Origin: Actinomycetes bacterium
Lineage (GTDB): Bacteria > Actinomycetota > Actinomycetes > Nanopelagicales > Nanopelagicaceae
DNA length: 64,000 nt
Direction: 5' to 3'
NCBI GenBank assembly: GCA_014190015.1
Contig: BJFT01000001.1
Span: forward strand, 42,918 to 106,917
In this document: positions 11,274 to 21,311 of the stretch, piece by piece
Layout of the letters: each line of letters starts with the position of its first letter
Position numbering within the stretch: position 1 is the stretch's first letter
Position numbers and translations under genes: made by a program
Notes under the pieces: generated by a model
What the model saw: only the letters and a program-made list of their open reading frames with translations
What the model was told of the DNA's origin: nothing
Database searches by the model: none

Positions 11274-12101
11274 GTGAGCGCGCCACTACAGGTATACGAA
11301 CCATTTAGAGCAGGCCTGCCGCCACTTCGTAAATACTGGCGATCTTTATGGTCTCGTAGAACTTTCATCGCTGAGTATTCTCGCTCTGAATTGCGAGAGC
11401 AGCACTTCGATTCAATTTTTGGACAACTCTGGCTCATTCTTAATCCATTATTGCTCTCTGGCGTTTATTTCCTATTGATTGTAATTATTGGTGGTTCCGG
11501 TGGCGCACTTCGCTACGGCCACTTAACAGCGAGTCTTTTTCTCTTTTATTTGATCAGCAATAGCTTAAGCGGTGGCGTTAAGTCAGTAACAGCTGGCCAA
11601 CGTTTAATTCTTAACACTGCTTTTCCACGCATGATGTTGCCGGTGTCAGCAACTGTCATCGCATTTTTTAAATTCATCCCAACATTATTGGTATTCATGA
11701 TTATGCGAACAGTGCTGGGCTTGCCCTTTGGTTGGGAAATGTTATGGTCAATTCCAATTATTCTGATCGCGCTAATTTTTGCTTTAGGTGTTGCAATTTT
11801 GATTTCAACTATAAACGTTTATTTCCGGGATATAGCGAGTTTCTTGCCTTATTTAATTCGAACTTTGCTTTATTTGTCTCCAATCCTTTATGAAGCATCA
11901 GCGCTGAAACCAGAATTAAGAATCCTCGAACACATCAATCCACTATTTGCACTCCTTGATTCATGGTCGAAAGCAATTGTTCATGCGCAAACACCGGAGT
12001 TATCAAGCATGCTAGCCGCAAGTGGATGGGCCGTAGGTGTTTTGTTAATAGGAACTTATTTCTTCTTATCAAGGGAGCGTGAGTTCGCTGTCCGCCTCTA
12101 A
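11274..12101 (+). CDS. ABC-2 type polysaccharide export permease (Wzm/TagG-like)
   Basis: Multi-TM protein, RTFIAEYSRSELREQHFDSIFGQLWLILNPLL; immediately upstream of the cognate ATPase. Confidence 0.88.
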   Translation: MSAPLQVYEPFRAGLPPLRKYWRSLWSRRTFIAEYSRSELREQHFDSIFGQLWLILNPLLLSGVYFLLIVIIGGSGGALRYGHLTASLFLFYLISNSLSGGVKSVTAGQRLILNTAFPRMMLPVSATVIAFFKFIPTLLVFMIMRTVLGLPFGWEMLWSIPIILIALIFALGVAILISTINVYFRDIASFLPYLIRTLLYLSPILYEASALKPELRILEHINPLFALLDSWSKAIVHAQTPELSSMLAASGWAVGVLLIGTYFFLSREREFAVRL

Positions 12102-12885
12102 TACACAACACAAAACTGGCGACCTTGCTGTTTCAGTACAGAATCTTGGTCTCACGTACACAACGGCGATTGATCGCAGACCAACACTTAAGGCGCGCGT
12201 TAAATCTTTAGGTCGAGGAACAAAACAAACACGTATTGTGCAAGCACTCGATGATGTAAATCTTGATGTGACGTATGGCCAAGTGCTGGGAGTAATCGGA
12301 ACAAATGGTGCAGGTAAATCTTCATTGATGCGCACGATTGCGGGCATCATTCCCCCAACACAGGGGCGAATCGAAGTTTTTGGAAAAGTAAGCACTCTCC
12401 TAGCACTGGGAGTTGGATTCAATCCAGCTATGTCAGGTCGCGCCAATGTTCAACTAGGTGGTTTAGCCGCAGGCATGACGCGTAAGGAAATTGAAGAACA
12501 CTTCGATGAGATACATGAATTCTCTGAACTCGGTGATGCGATAGATGCTCCGATGCGCACTTATTCATCTGGAATGTATGCACGTTTAGCCTTTTCAGTT
12601 GCAGCAACTGTCCAACCAGATATTTTGATTGTAGATGAGGCTTTAAGCACGGGGGATGCGCACTTTAAAGAGAAGAGTTTTAACAAGATTAAAGAATTAA
12701 GAAGTGAAGATCGCGCTTTGATCCTCGTCAGCCACGCGATGGCAACGCTTCGTGAGATTTGCAATGACGTTGCGTGGTTACATAAAGGAAAACTAGTTTC
12801 ACGTGGCAACCCTGATCAAGTGATTGATGCCTATCAAGACTTTTTGCACTTAGGAAAGAGCTCTGTAATTGATGAGGATCTCTAA
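12079..12885 (+). CDS. ABC transporter ATP-binding protein, polysaccharide export (Wzt/TagH-like)
   Basis: Walker A GTNGAGKSS, TYSSGMYARLAFSVA, ILIVDEALSTGD; no long C-terminal carbohydrate-binding domain. Confidence 0.92.
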   Translation: MSSLSASNTQHKTGDLAVSVQNLGLTYTTAIDRRPTLKARVKSLGRGTKQTRIVQALDDVNLDVTYGQVLGVIGTNGAGKSSLMRTIAGIIPPTQGRIEVFGKVSTLLALGVGFNPAMSGRANVQLGGLAAGMTRKEIEEHFDEIHEFSELGDAIDAPMRTYSSGMYARLAFSVAATVQPDILIVDEALSTGDAHFKEKSFNKIKELRSEDRALILVSHAMATLREICNDVAWLHKGKLVSRGNPDQVIDAYQDFLHLGKSSVIDEDL

Positions 12886-14119
12886 AACTCTCTTTACTGC
12901 TTTTATTCTTCTTTTCTCAATCACACCCGCTCATGCTGTAGAAATTCCAGCAGTGTTCAATTTTCAAGGTACGGGTTATGGACACGGCGTCGGGCTTAGC
13001 CAAATTGGAGCGCGTGGCAAAGCTTTAGCCGGAGAAAGTGCGCAAGCTATCCTTAATTATTACTACAGCGGCACACAAATTCTTCCATTAGCTGATAATC
13101 AGAATGTACGAGTAAACATTGGGCATTTACTCACACAGGCAAGTATTAAATCTGGAACCAAAGATTCAATTCTTAATGTTTATACGGGCGATGTTGGCGA
13201 AAGTCTTACGGCTGTCCCCGCAGCATCACTGACATGGAAATCTGCTATTTCATTTGTTCAATTAGGTACCAGCATTTCAGCATTTATTGTTACGGGTAAA
13301 AACTCCCAATTACTTGGGACTAATTCTGCGTGGAGTGTTCGGTGGTCTGGCACTCGATACTTAGATGGCGCGGCTTCTACGGTTTCTTTAAGGGTGAATT
13401 CAAAGAGCGTTAAGTATCGTTATGGACAGATTCAAATTAAATCAGTAAAAGCACCGATCATCGGGCACAGAATGGAAGTCACAAATACTGTTCGAATTCA
13501 TGATGAATATTTATACGGCATCAGTGAAGTTCCCTCTTCGTGGCCAACTCAAGCATTGATTGCGCAGGCGATTGCATCTCGCTCGTATGTTCTGAGCAAA
13601 TTAGGAGTTCCTAGAGTTGCCTGCGACTGCAATGTCTATAACAGTATTTCCGATCAATCATTTGTCGGTTTTTCAAAAGAGATAGAACCAATTTATGGAA
13701 AATTATGGAAAGAAGCGGTTCAAGCAAGCTCTACTTCAGAAACAACTGGACAAGTAATCACCATTAACGGCTCTCCTATAACTGCTTACTTCTTTTCATC
13801 CAGTGGAGGACAAACTGAAACGAGTGTAAATGCCTGGGGCCAGGAGAGAAGCTTTACCACCAGTGTTGCTGATCCCTACAGTCAAGATCCAATTCTCAAT
13901 CCACGTTTCTTTACGTGGAGCCGCCCACTAACTCAGGCAGTTCTTGCACGAACTTTCTCCCTTGCAGATGTTGTCGCACTAAATATTGATTCCAGAAACC
14001 CAACAGGAACCGTTGCAAGAATTTCAGCGACTTCCAGTGATGGGAAAATAACTACATTGCGGGGAGAAACTTTCAGAAGTAGAACTCAATTACCTTCGGC
14101 GTGGTTTAACTTAATTTGA
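12872..14119 (+). CDS. SpoIID/LytB domain secreted protein
   Basis: Signal peptide [84 protein letters not shown]. Confidence 0.88.
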   Translation: MRISKTLFTAFILLFSITPAHAVEIPAVFNFQGTGYGHGVGLSQIGARGKALAGESAQAILNYYYSGTQILPLADNQNVRVNIGHLLTQASIKSGTKDSILNVYTGDVGESLTAVPAASLTWKSAISFVQLGTSISAFIVTGKNSQLLGTNSAWSVRWSGTRYLDGAASTVSLRVNSKSVKYRYGQIQIKSVKAPIIGHRMEVTNTVRIHDEYLYGISEVPSSWPTQALIAQAIASRSYVLSKLGVPRVACDCNVYNSISDQSFVGFSKEIEPIYGKLWKEAVQASSTSETTGQVITINGSPITAYFFSSSGGQTETSVNAWGQERSFTTSVADPYSQDPILNPRFFTWSRPLTQAVLARTFSLADVVALNIDSRNPTGTVARISATSSDGKITTLRGETFRSRTQLPSAWFNLI

Positions 14120-15034
14120 GTGTAAAACTGAATTCAATCCACCCCATGAACCTGTTCGCATAATTACCTCTAAGCAACCATCGAGTGAGTTACGCCTAAA
14201 CAAAAGATTACTTGCACCAGATAAGGATGATGCTTTAACTATTTCACCATCAGGTAGGCGAATCTTTGCTGCTGCAGTGACATACGTGCCAGATTCGATA
14301 ACGCAGTTATTTCCTAGTGAAATTCCAAGACCTGAGTTTGCACCCAAAAGGCACTTCTCTCCGATGGAGATAATTTCTTTTCCGCCACCGCTGAGTGTTC
14401 CCATAATTGAAGCGCCGCCACCGACATCGGTTCCATCGCCAACTACGACTCCAGCCGAAATTCTTCCTTCGACCATAGAAGTCCCCAGTGTTCCGGCATT
14501 GAAGTTAACAAAACCTTCGTGCATCACAGTTGTTCCAGATGCTAGGTGCGCACCAAGGCGAACACGATCTGCATCTGCAATTCGAACTCCCGAAGGAATT
14601 ACGTAATCAACCATTCGTGGAAATTTATCAACTGATAAAACTGTAATGGCGCCGTATTTTTGCTTAAGATTTGCTCTCGTAATTTCAAAGTTTTCAACTG
14701 GGCATGGACCAGCTGAAGTCCACACAACATTATTGAGCACACCAAATATTCCTTCGACATTTGCTTCATGAGGTTTGATCACTCGATGAGACAGTAAATG
14801 AAGTCGTAGGTATGCATCACTGACAGAATCGGGAGCTTTATCTAAATCAATCTCGAGTGAGACAACTTCACGCTTAACCCCGCGGATCTCATCTACTCCA
14901 GCTAGCGCGGATAGAAATGGCAAGACCGGAGTCGAATGATTTCCTAGAACGGGTTCTGGAAACCACGTATCTAGTACAGGTCCACTGAGTGAAACGGTGG
15001 CAAGTCCATGACCCGATGCAATGCGTTGTGACAT
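14111..15034 (-). CDS. dapD: 2,3,4,5-tetrahydropyridine-2,6-dicarboxylate N-succinyltransferase (actinobacterial type)
   Basis: Left-handed beta-helix hexapeptides; [56 protein letters not shown]. Confidence 0.93.
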   Translation of the reverse strand: MSQRIASGHGLATVSLSGPVLDTWFPEPVLGNHSTPVLPFLSALAGVDEIRGVKREVVSLEIDLDKAPDSVSDAYLRLHLLSHRVIKPHEANVEGIFGVLNNVVWTSAGPCPVENFEITRANLKQKYGAITVLSVDKFPRMVDYVIPSGVRIADADRVRLGAHLASGTTVMHEGFVNFNAGTLGTSMVEGRISAGVVVGDGTDVGGGASIMGTLSGGGKEIISIGEKCLLGANSGLGISLGNNCVIESGTYVTAAAKIRLPDGEIVKASSLSGASNLLFRRNSLDGCLEVIMRTGSWGGLNSVLHSN

Positions 15035-15064
15035 GGGCTAAGCGTAACGCCTATTGTTACACCT

Positions 15065-15607
15065 ATGTCGTTGCGTATATCTGTGTATTGCTCATCTTCT
15101 CCAACTATCGATAAGAAATATCAAGATTTAGCATTCGAACTTGGAAATGCAATTGGTTCACGTTCATGGAATCTCGTTTCAGGCGGCGGGCATATTTCGA
15201 TGATGGGTGCGGTTGCGAGGGGCGTCAGAAATTCTGGCGGCCACACAATCGGTGTAATCCCACAATTACTCGTAGATATTGAGTTCGCAGATAAAGATAG
15301 CCACGAATTGCAGATTGTCGGATCAATGCGAGAGCGAAAAGGCAAAATTGAAGAGTTAGCAGATGCTTTTATTGCACTGCCTGGTGGCCTCGGAACGCTT
15401 GAAGAATTATTTGAAATATGGGTGGGTCGATTCTTAAACTTTCATCAAAAACCAGTTGTCGTTCTCGATCCATTTGGTTTGTATGACCCATTAAAAACTT
15501 TGATCGATCATTTAGAAGTTGAAGGTTTTGTTAAACCGGGACAACGTGAGTTACTCCATTGGTGTACGAGTATTGATGAAGCATTGGAGATCTGTGGTGG
15601 CCGATAA
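15065..15607 (+). CDS. LOG family protein (TIGR00730, Rossmann fold nucleotide hydrolase)
   Basis: VSGGGHISMMGAVARG, MRERKGKIEELADAFIALPGGLGTLEELFE (PGGxGTxxE). Confidence 0.92.
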   Translation: MSLRISVYCSSSPTIDKKYQDLAFELGNAIGSRSWNLVSGGGHISMMGAVARGVRNSGGHTIGVIPQLLVDIEFADKDSHELQIVGSMRERKGKIEELADAFIALPGGLGTLEELFEIWVGRFLNFHQKPVVVLDPFGLYDPLKTLIDHLEVEGFVKPGQRELLHWCTSIDEALEICGGR

Positions 15608-16046
15608 TCACATTGCCCTCACACTCACACTTCCGTGTAGCGCTGAACGTGCATGGAATGAAGTAACTGACTGGGAAAAACAGAGTAATTGGATGTTGCA
15701 GACTTCTGTCTGGCTTACATCTGAAATAGAAAATGGTCCAGGAACTGAGATTGCCGCTTTCACTGGTCCGCTGCATAGACTTTTTCCACGATTTAGATTT
15801 CTAGGAGTTTTGGACACAATGGTTGTTACTAATTGGCAACCTCCACAACTCTGTGATGTTTTGCATACAGGAAAAATAATTAAAGGCACGGGTCGTTTTG
15901 AAGTAGTTGAAATCAACGATCACACTTCTAGATTTAATTGGTCAGAAATCATTTGGGCACCACGTATAGTTTTTTTGATACTTAAACCTGCTCTATTCGT
16001 TGGAGTATGGATTTCTCTGCGTAGATTCGCTCGAACTCTAAGATAA
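15594..16046 (+). CDS. SRPBCC family protein (polyketide cyclase/START-like)
   Basis: Trimmed from track ORF to GTG 15594; LTLPCSAERAWNEVTDWEKQSNWM and the overall SRPBCC pattern. Confidence 0.7.
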   Translation: MVADNHIALTLTLPCSAERAWNEVTDWEKQSNWMLQTSVWLTSEIENGPGTEIAAFTGPLHRLFPRFRFLGVLDTMVVTNWQPPQLCDVLHTGKIIKGTGRFEVVEINDHTSRFNWSEIIWAPRIVFLILKPALFVGVWISLRRFARTLR

Positions 16047-16109
16047 CTCTCACAATAAGTTGGCTCAATGCGGGCAAAGGTTGCCCAATCGCACAGTAAA
16101 CTTAGGCAT

Positions 16110-16301
16110 ATGAGCGAGCCTAAAACTTTGGCAGAAGTTCTGGCTGCGCTCCCTGATGAAGAAAGAATTATTTTGGTGATGCATTATTTGCGATCTATGC
16201 CTCCCAGTGAGATTGCTCAAAAATTAGGCGTTCCAGAGCGTTCGGTTACTGCAGTCATCGCCATCGGCAAGGCTCGCCTGAGCAAAGCACTGGGCCTATA
16301 A
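16110..16301 (+). CDS. Stand-alone sigma-70 region 4-like HTH protein (63 aa)
   Basis: MSEPKTLAEVLAALPDEERIILVMHYLRSMPPSEIAQKLGVPERSVTAVIAIGKARLSKALGL: sigma region 4 HTH with no region 2. Confidence 0.75.
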   Translation: MSEPKTLAEVLAALPDEERIILVMHYLRSMPPSEIAQKLGVPERSVTAVIAIGKARLSKALGL

Positions 16302-16396
16302 GCCTGCCTTCTTTCGATTTCATATATTCGCTATAAATGCGAGATACTTATCCCTTACAGAACGCTCTTCGATTTACTTCCCTAAGGAGTCCCCAG

Positions 16397-16576
16397 ATGG
16401 CAGCTATGAAACCCCGCACTGGTGATGGTCCTATGGAGGTCACAAAGGAGGCTCGCTCACTCGTGATGCGTATTCCACTAGAAGGCGGCGGTCGACTCGT
16501 AGTTGAAATGAATGCAGAGGAAGCAAATAATCTCAGCGCTGCATTACATGCCGCAGTTTCCCTCGTTAAGAAATAG
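16397..16576 (+). CDS. DUF3117 domain-containing protein
   Basis: MAAMKPRTGDGPMEVTKEARSLVMRIPLEGGGRLVVEMNAEEANNLSAAL; SD-like AAGGAG upstream. Confidence 0.93.
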   Translation: MAAMKPRTGDGPMEVTKEARSLVMRIPLEGGGRLVVEMNAEEANNLSAALHAAVSLVKK

Positions 16577-16612
16577 AGCGCATTTCTTCCTTTTTTAGTT
16601 AGCCTTTGCGCT

Positions 16613-18094
16613 ATGCCTTACGCCCAACTCTCAAGCATTTCTTCTCGCGTTGAAGATATTGTCAGCGCAGATGCCATCGCAGTTGGTTTCGTTAAGTCCG
16701 AAGAAGATGGATATGAATTAGTTGGCGCCATAGACGCCATAGCCTCCATAGAGAAATTCTTCGACGTAGACCTCATTGATGAAATTTCTTTTTTTCAACC
16801 AGCAGGCAAGCCAGGTGAAATTCTTGAAATCCCTATTAGTCAAAAAGCTACAAAAGCAGATCGAGTATTTGTCATCGGACTTGGAGATCAGAGCACGCAA
16901 TCACATCGCCTTGCTGCAGCTAGTTTGGGTAGAAAACTTCGTGGCAAAAAAATCAATGTCTCAAATTTGCTTGCAACTCAAAGCCACGATATTCGTGCAC
17001 ATGCAATCTCCTCCGTATTAGGTTCGTACACGTGGACACTTAAGAGTGATGCCAAGACTGATCAGCCAACATTTAATATTGTGTGCAAGAGTGAAAAAAT
17101 AATTGATGAAGCTGCAGTCATTGCTAATGCCGTCTGTCGCGCTCGCGATTTAGTACACACCCCTTCTAATATTAAAAATCCGCTGTGGATGGCGCAGCAA
17201 GCGCAGAAGATTGCACAGGAAGGCAAGCTCACCATCAAAGTTCTGGCTGGAAAAGATCTTGCTCAATTTGGTGGTTTAAGAGCGGTAGGAAATTCATCTC
17301 CAAAGCCTGGCCCTAGATTCATTCAAATTTCTTACTCTCCCAAGGCTACGGGAAAGAAAATCCCACACGTTGTTTTAGTTGGTAAAGGAATTACTTTTGA
17401 TACGGGCGGAGTTTCACTCAAACGTCCTTACGATTTAATGACCGCTATGAAGAGTGACATGGCTGGAGCATCTGCTGTTCTCAACGTTGTGGGAGCGCTA
17501 CCAGAATTAAAGCCACGCGTTAAAGTAACTGCGTTATTGATGTGTGCAGAAAATGCACTCTCTGGCACTTCACAAAGACCAAGTGATGTAATTACTCATT
17601 ACGGTGGAACAACTGTAGAAGTTTTAGATACTGATGCAGAAGGTCGTTTAGTTTTAGCAGATGGATTGGCTTACGCCGATGCAAAGCTTGATCCAGATTA
17701 TTTGCTGGATATTGCAACACTGACCGGCTCAGCAACACTAGGACTGGGTCGCCAATATGGGGCTATGTATACCCGTGACACCAAATTAGCTTCTCAACTA
17801 GTTGCAGCAGGTGAATCCTCCGGTGATCGCCTCTGGCACATGCCGCTAATTGATGACTACCAAGATTCACTCGAAAGTGACATCGCCGACTTTAATCACA
17901 CTGCAGATAAAGGTGATTACTCCGCAGGTTCTGTAACCGCCGCGTTGTTTCTAGAGAAATTTACAGGCAAAAGAAAATGGGTTCACTTAGATGTTGCAGG
18001 AACAGCTCGAAGTGAAAGTGATGCTGGAGAATCTCCTAAAGGTGGAACTGGCTTCGGTGTTCGTTTGCTAATTGATTGGATTATGAGTTTATGA
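16613..18094 (+). CDS. pepA: Leucyl aminopeptidase (M17)
   Basis: LVGKGITFDTGGVSLKRP, MKSDMAGASAVL, NTDAEGR-like VLDTDAEGRLVLADGL. Confidence 0.96.
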   Translation: MPYAQLSSISSRVEDIVSADAIAVGFVKSEEDGYELVGAIDAIASIEKFFDVDLIDEISFFQPAGKPGEILEIPISQKATKADRVFVIGLGDQSTQSHRLAAASLGRKLRGKKINVSNLLATQSHDIRAHAISSVLGSYTWTLKSDAKTDQPTFNIVCKSEKIIDEAAVIANAVCRARDLVHTPSNIKNPLWMAQQAQKIAQEGKLTIKVLAGKDLAQFGGLRAVGNSSPKPGPRFIQISYSPKATGKKIPHVVLVGKGITFDTGGVSLKRPYDLMTAMKSDMAGASAVLNVVGALPELKPRVKVTALLMCAENALSGTSQRPSDVITHYGGTTVEVLDTDAEGRLVLADGLAYADAKLDPDYLLDIATLTGSATLGLGRQYGAMYTRDTKLASQLVAAGESSGDRLWHMPLIDDYQDSLESDIADFNHTADKGDYSAGSVTAALFLEKFTGKRKWVHLDVAGTARSESDAGESPKGGTGFGVRLLIDWIMSL

Positions 18095-18720
18095 TGAGAA
18101 TAGATCCACACGCATATGCTGAAAACTTTATTCTTGAAGATGAATTTCAAATTCGCGCACGTGCGCGTGGTGCAGAAGTTGGCGCCAATGATGCGACAAC
18201 AGGTGTTGGCTCATACCTTCGCGCACTTGCACATCAACTCTCTGCTCAATCAGTAGTTGAAGTTGGAACAGGCTCTGGAGTAGGTAGCCTCTGGATTTTA
18301 AGTGGAATGATCACAAGCGGCACGCTCACTTCAATTGATGATGAGACTGAACACTCGCGTATCGCCAGAATTGCAATGCAAGATGCGGATATTGCACCAT
18401 CTCGATATCGACTCATTACAAATTCAATTATGGATGTTATGACCAAGTTAACTGATCGCGCGTATGACCTAGTTGTTCTGCGACACAATCCAGAGGATCT
18501 GACATACACAATTGAAGAAGCTCATCGCATTTTGCGAAGCGGTGGCGTCATGGTTATCGACGGATTTTTTGGCGGTGGCAAAGTGAGCGATCCTTCACAG
18601 AGAGATCCGCGAACAATTGCACTGCGTGAAGCTGGAAAGAGCGTTAAAGGTGCCACGGATCTGTGGGTAAGCACACTCATCACAGTTGGTGATGGTTTGT
18701 TAATCGCAACAAAGTTGTAG
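18091..18720 (+). CDS. O-methyltransferase (SAM-dependent)
   Basis: VVEVGTGSGVGSLWILSGM, class I MTase fold; start trimmed to ATG 18091. Confidence 0.88.
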   Translation: MMRIDPHAYAENFILEDEFQIRARARGAEVGANDATTGVGSYLRALAHQLSAQSVVEVGTGSGVGSLWILSGMITSGTLTSIDDETEHSRIARIAMQDADIAPSRYRLITNSIMDVMTKLTDRAYDLVVLRHNPEDLTYTIEEAHRILRSGGVMVIDGFFGGGKVSDPSQRDPRTIALREAGKSVKGATDLWVSTLITVGDGLLIATKL

Positions 18721-18733
18721 CAAGATAAGCGCC

Positions 18734-19867
18734 ATGAAGTTTCGTACTCGCAAAACCAAAGCACACTCAGATGCACCATGGTGGAACTCGCAAGATTTTC
18801 CACGATCCAATAAAGGTGTGACTCCAGGTGCTGTTGTCGTCTTGGCAATCATCGCTGGAATTGTTGGGGGAGCGCTAGGCGTAAATGCTTCAGGAGGTTT
18901 TTTTGGCGGCAAAGCCAATTTAGTTTCAGCTTCAAATTCAATCGAACGCAAGCCAGATTCCGTTGCAGGATTAGCAAATCGAGTTCTGCCATCAGTGGTT
19001 TCTATAACAACAGAAGCTGGTAGTTCTGGTTCAGGTTTCATTATTGACAGTTCAGGTTTCATTCTTACAAATAACCATGTTGTAGAAGAAGCCGCACTCG
19101 CGAAAGCCAAGATAATTGTCACACTCAATAACGGTGAGGATTTTGAAAGCACGATTGTCGGCCGGGACTCCTCATATGATTTAGCCGTACTGAAAATTAT
19201 GGCAACAGGCTTACCTGCTCTTCAATTTGGAGACAGTGACAAAGTTGCCGTCGGAGATTCAGTCATTGCCGTAGGTTCACCACTTGGCTTATCTGGAACG
19301 GTGACACTTGGAATCATTAGCGCAAAAGACAGAGCAGTAACTGCAGGTGGATCGGCAGGTGAAAGCTCATTCATTAATGCGCTGCAAACAGATGCTGCAA
19401 TTAATCCGGGAAATTCTGGTGGACCATTAATTGATACGACCGGAGCAGTTATTGGAGTTAACTCCGCAATTGCAACACTGAGCGGATCATTAAATTCACA
19501 AGCAGGATCAATTGGATTAGGTTTTGCAATTCCAATTAATCAAGCAAGAAAAACAGCAGATCAACTAATCACAACTGGCAAAGCTTCTTATCCAGTAATG
19601 GGTGTTTCAATCGATATGAATTTTGCTGGACCTGGTGCCAAAGTCACCACAGCAGATGGAGCAATTCTTCCCGGGGGACCTGCGCAAAAAGCTGGCATCA
19701 AACCAGGAGATTTGATCATTGAATTTGGCGGAAAAGCTATTAACAATCCTGATGAACTCATCGTTGCTATCCGAGCCAGAAATATTGGAGACCGCGTTGA
19801 AGTTAAGTACAAACGTGGCAGCAGTACACGGTCAACGACTGTCACGTTGACTGCTGGCAAGAACTAA
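18734..19867 (+). CDS. HtrA/DegP-like membrane-anchored trypsin-like serine protease with PDZ domain
   Basis: TNNHVV, SSYDLAVLKI, GNSGGPLIDTTGAVIGVNSAI; PDZ KAGIKPGDLIIEFGGKAI; N-terminal TM. Confidence 0.95.
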   Translation: MKFRTRKTKAHSDAPWWNSQDFPRSNKGVTPGAVVVLAIIAGIVGGALGVNASGGFFGGKANLVSASNSIERKPDSVAGLANRVLPSVVSITTEAGSSGSGFIIDSSGFILTNNHVVEEAALAKAKIIVTLNNGEDFESTIVGRDSSYDLAVLKIMATGLPALQFGDSDKVAVGDSVIAVGSPLGLSGTVTLGIISAKDRAVTAGGSAGESSFINALQTDAAINPGNSGGPLIDTTGAVIGVNSAIATLSGSLNSQAGSIGLGFAIPINQARKTADQLITTGKASYPVMGVSIDMNFAGPGAKVTTADGAILPGGPAQKAGIKPGDLIIEFGGKAINNPDELIVAIRARNIGDRVEVKYKRGSSTRSTTVTLTAGKN

Positions 19868-19893
19868 TCCACGGCACGCACTAGGCTTACAAC

Positions 19894-20193
19894 ATGATTT
19901 TCGGTATTGGACCAGGTGAATTCCTTGGCTTAGCCGTACTTGCAATTTTCTTTGTTGGACCAGAGCGTTTACCTAAGTTCTCCTCAGATGCAGCAAAATT
20001 TCTCAAGAAGGTAAAAAATCTAGCAAATACTGCAACTTCAGAACTTCGTGAAAATCTAGGACCTGGATTCGAAAACTTACAGCCATCTGATCTGAATCCA
20101 AAGACATTCATTAAGAAACAATTAGCAGGCACTCTTGATGAAGAAAAGCCTCGCAATGCAGTAAAACCAAAGATTGATCCAGATTTACTATGA
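19894..20193 (+). CDS. tatB: Sec-independent protein translocase TatB-like
   Basis: MIFGIGPGEFLGLAVLAIFFVGPERLPKFSSDAAKFLKKVK. Confidence 0.88.
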   Translation: MIFGIGPGEFLGLAVLAIFFVGPERLPKFSSDAAKFLKKVKNLANTATSELRENLGPGFENLQPSDLNPKTFIKKQLAGTLDEEKPRNAVKPKIDPDLL

Positions 20194-21311
20194 CCGTTAT
20201 TGAATCGATTCATGCAGCTTTAGCAACTGTAGAAGATCCAGAAATTCATCGACCTTTACCTGATTTAGGGATGGTTGAGTCTGTAGAAGCAGATGGTGGC
20301 GTTGCCCGCCTAAAGATTTTGCTAACAATTTCTGGATGCCCTATGCAAGATAGGTTGCGCACCGACATCACAAAAGCTGTCATGAGCGTAGAAACAATTT
20401 CATCCGTTGAAATTTCATTTGGGGTTATGAATGAAGAACAACGCGGCAATTTGAAATCCTTATTACGTAATGGGCGAGAAAAAATCATTCCATTTGCACA
20501 ACCAGAATCACTTACTCGTGTAATCGGTATTGCATCTGGAAAAGGTGGAGTTGGAAAATCATCCCTTACGGTTAATTTAGCCGTAGCCGCTGCACAAAAA
20601 GGTCTGCGAGTAGGAATTTTAGATGCAGACGTTTATGGACACTCAGTTCCACGATTGATGGGATTAATTGGACAGCGCCCAACAGCGATTGATCAGATGT
20701 TTATTCCACTTGAGTCGTACGGTGTAAAAGTTGTTTCAATGGAGATGTTCAAACCAGAACGATCAGATGCGGTTGCCTACCGTGGCCCTCTTCTGCACAA
20801 AGTTTTAGAACAATTACTATCCGATGCATACTGGGGAGATTTAGATTTGCTTCTCATTGATTTACCGCCAGGTACTGGCGATCTTGCAATTTCTTTAGGT
20901 CAACTCATTCCTGGCTCAGAAATACTTGTTGTAACAACACCACAAGTTGCTGCAGCTGAAGTTGCAGAACGGGCAGGACGTATTGCACATCAGATTAAGC
21001 AGCACCTAGTCGGCGTAATTGAAAACATGTCTGATTTTCCTTGCCCACATTGCAGCGACACGATTTCTTTATTTGGTTCAGGTGGTGGCGAAGAAACAGC
21101 AAGACGTCTGTCTGAGTTAGCGGGAATAGATGTTCCACTTCTAGGAAAAGTTCCATTTAGTCCAGATCTGCGAACTGGTGGAGATAACGGCGCGCCTGTC
21201 GTAGTTCAATTCCCGGAAAGTGCTGCGGCTAAATCAGTTAATGCAATTGTTGATCAATTAGTCGTGAGAAAGAAATCACTTCTCGGTGTCAGACTTGGAC
21301 TTGCCACGTAA
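20190..21311 (+). CDS. mrp: Mrp/NBP35-type P-loop iron-sulfur carrier ATPase
   Basis: N-terminal DUF59 (MIP18-like) domain, GIASGKGGVGKSSLTVNLA, CPHC. Confidence 0.95.
   Translation: MTVIESIHAALATVEDPEIHRPLPDLGMVESVEADGGVARLKILLTISGCPMQDRLRTDITKAVMSVETISSVEISFGVMNEEQRGNLKSLLRNGREKIIPFAQPESLTRVIGIASGKGGVGKSSLTVNLAVAAAQKGLRVGILDADVYGHSVPRLMGLIGQRPTAIDQMFIPLESYGVKVVSMEMFKPERSDAVAYRGPLLHKVLEQLLSDAYWGDLDLLLIDLPPGTGDLAISLGQLIPGSEILVVTTPQVAAAEVAERAGRIAHQIKQHLVGVIENMSDFPCPHCSDTISLFGSGGGEETARRLSELAGIDVPLLGKVPFSPDLRTGGDNGAPVVVQFPESAAAKSVNAIVDQLVVRKKSLLGVRLGLAT

Noticed and set aside
16571-16612. AGCGCA...TGCGCT inverted repeat with T-run between DUF3117 and pepA as a terminator
   Set aside because: The stem is only 6 bp with a large loop and the T-run lies inside the loop, not after the stem.
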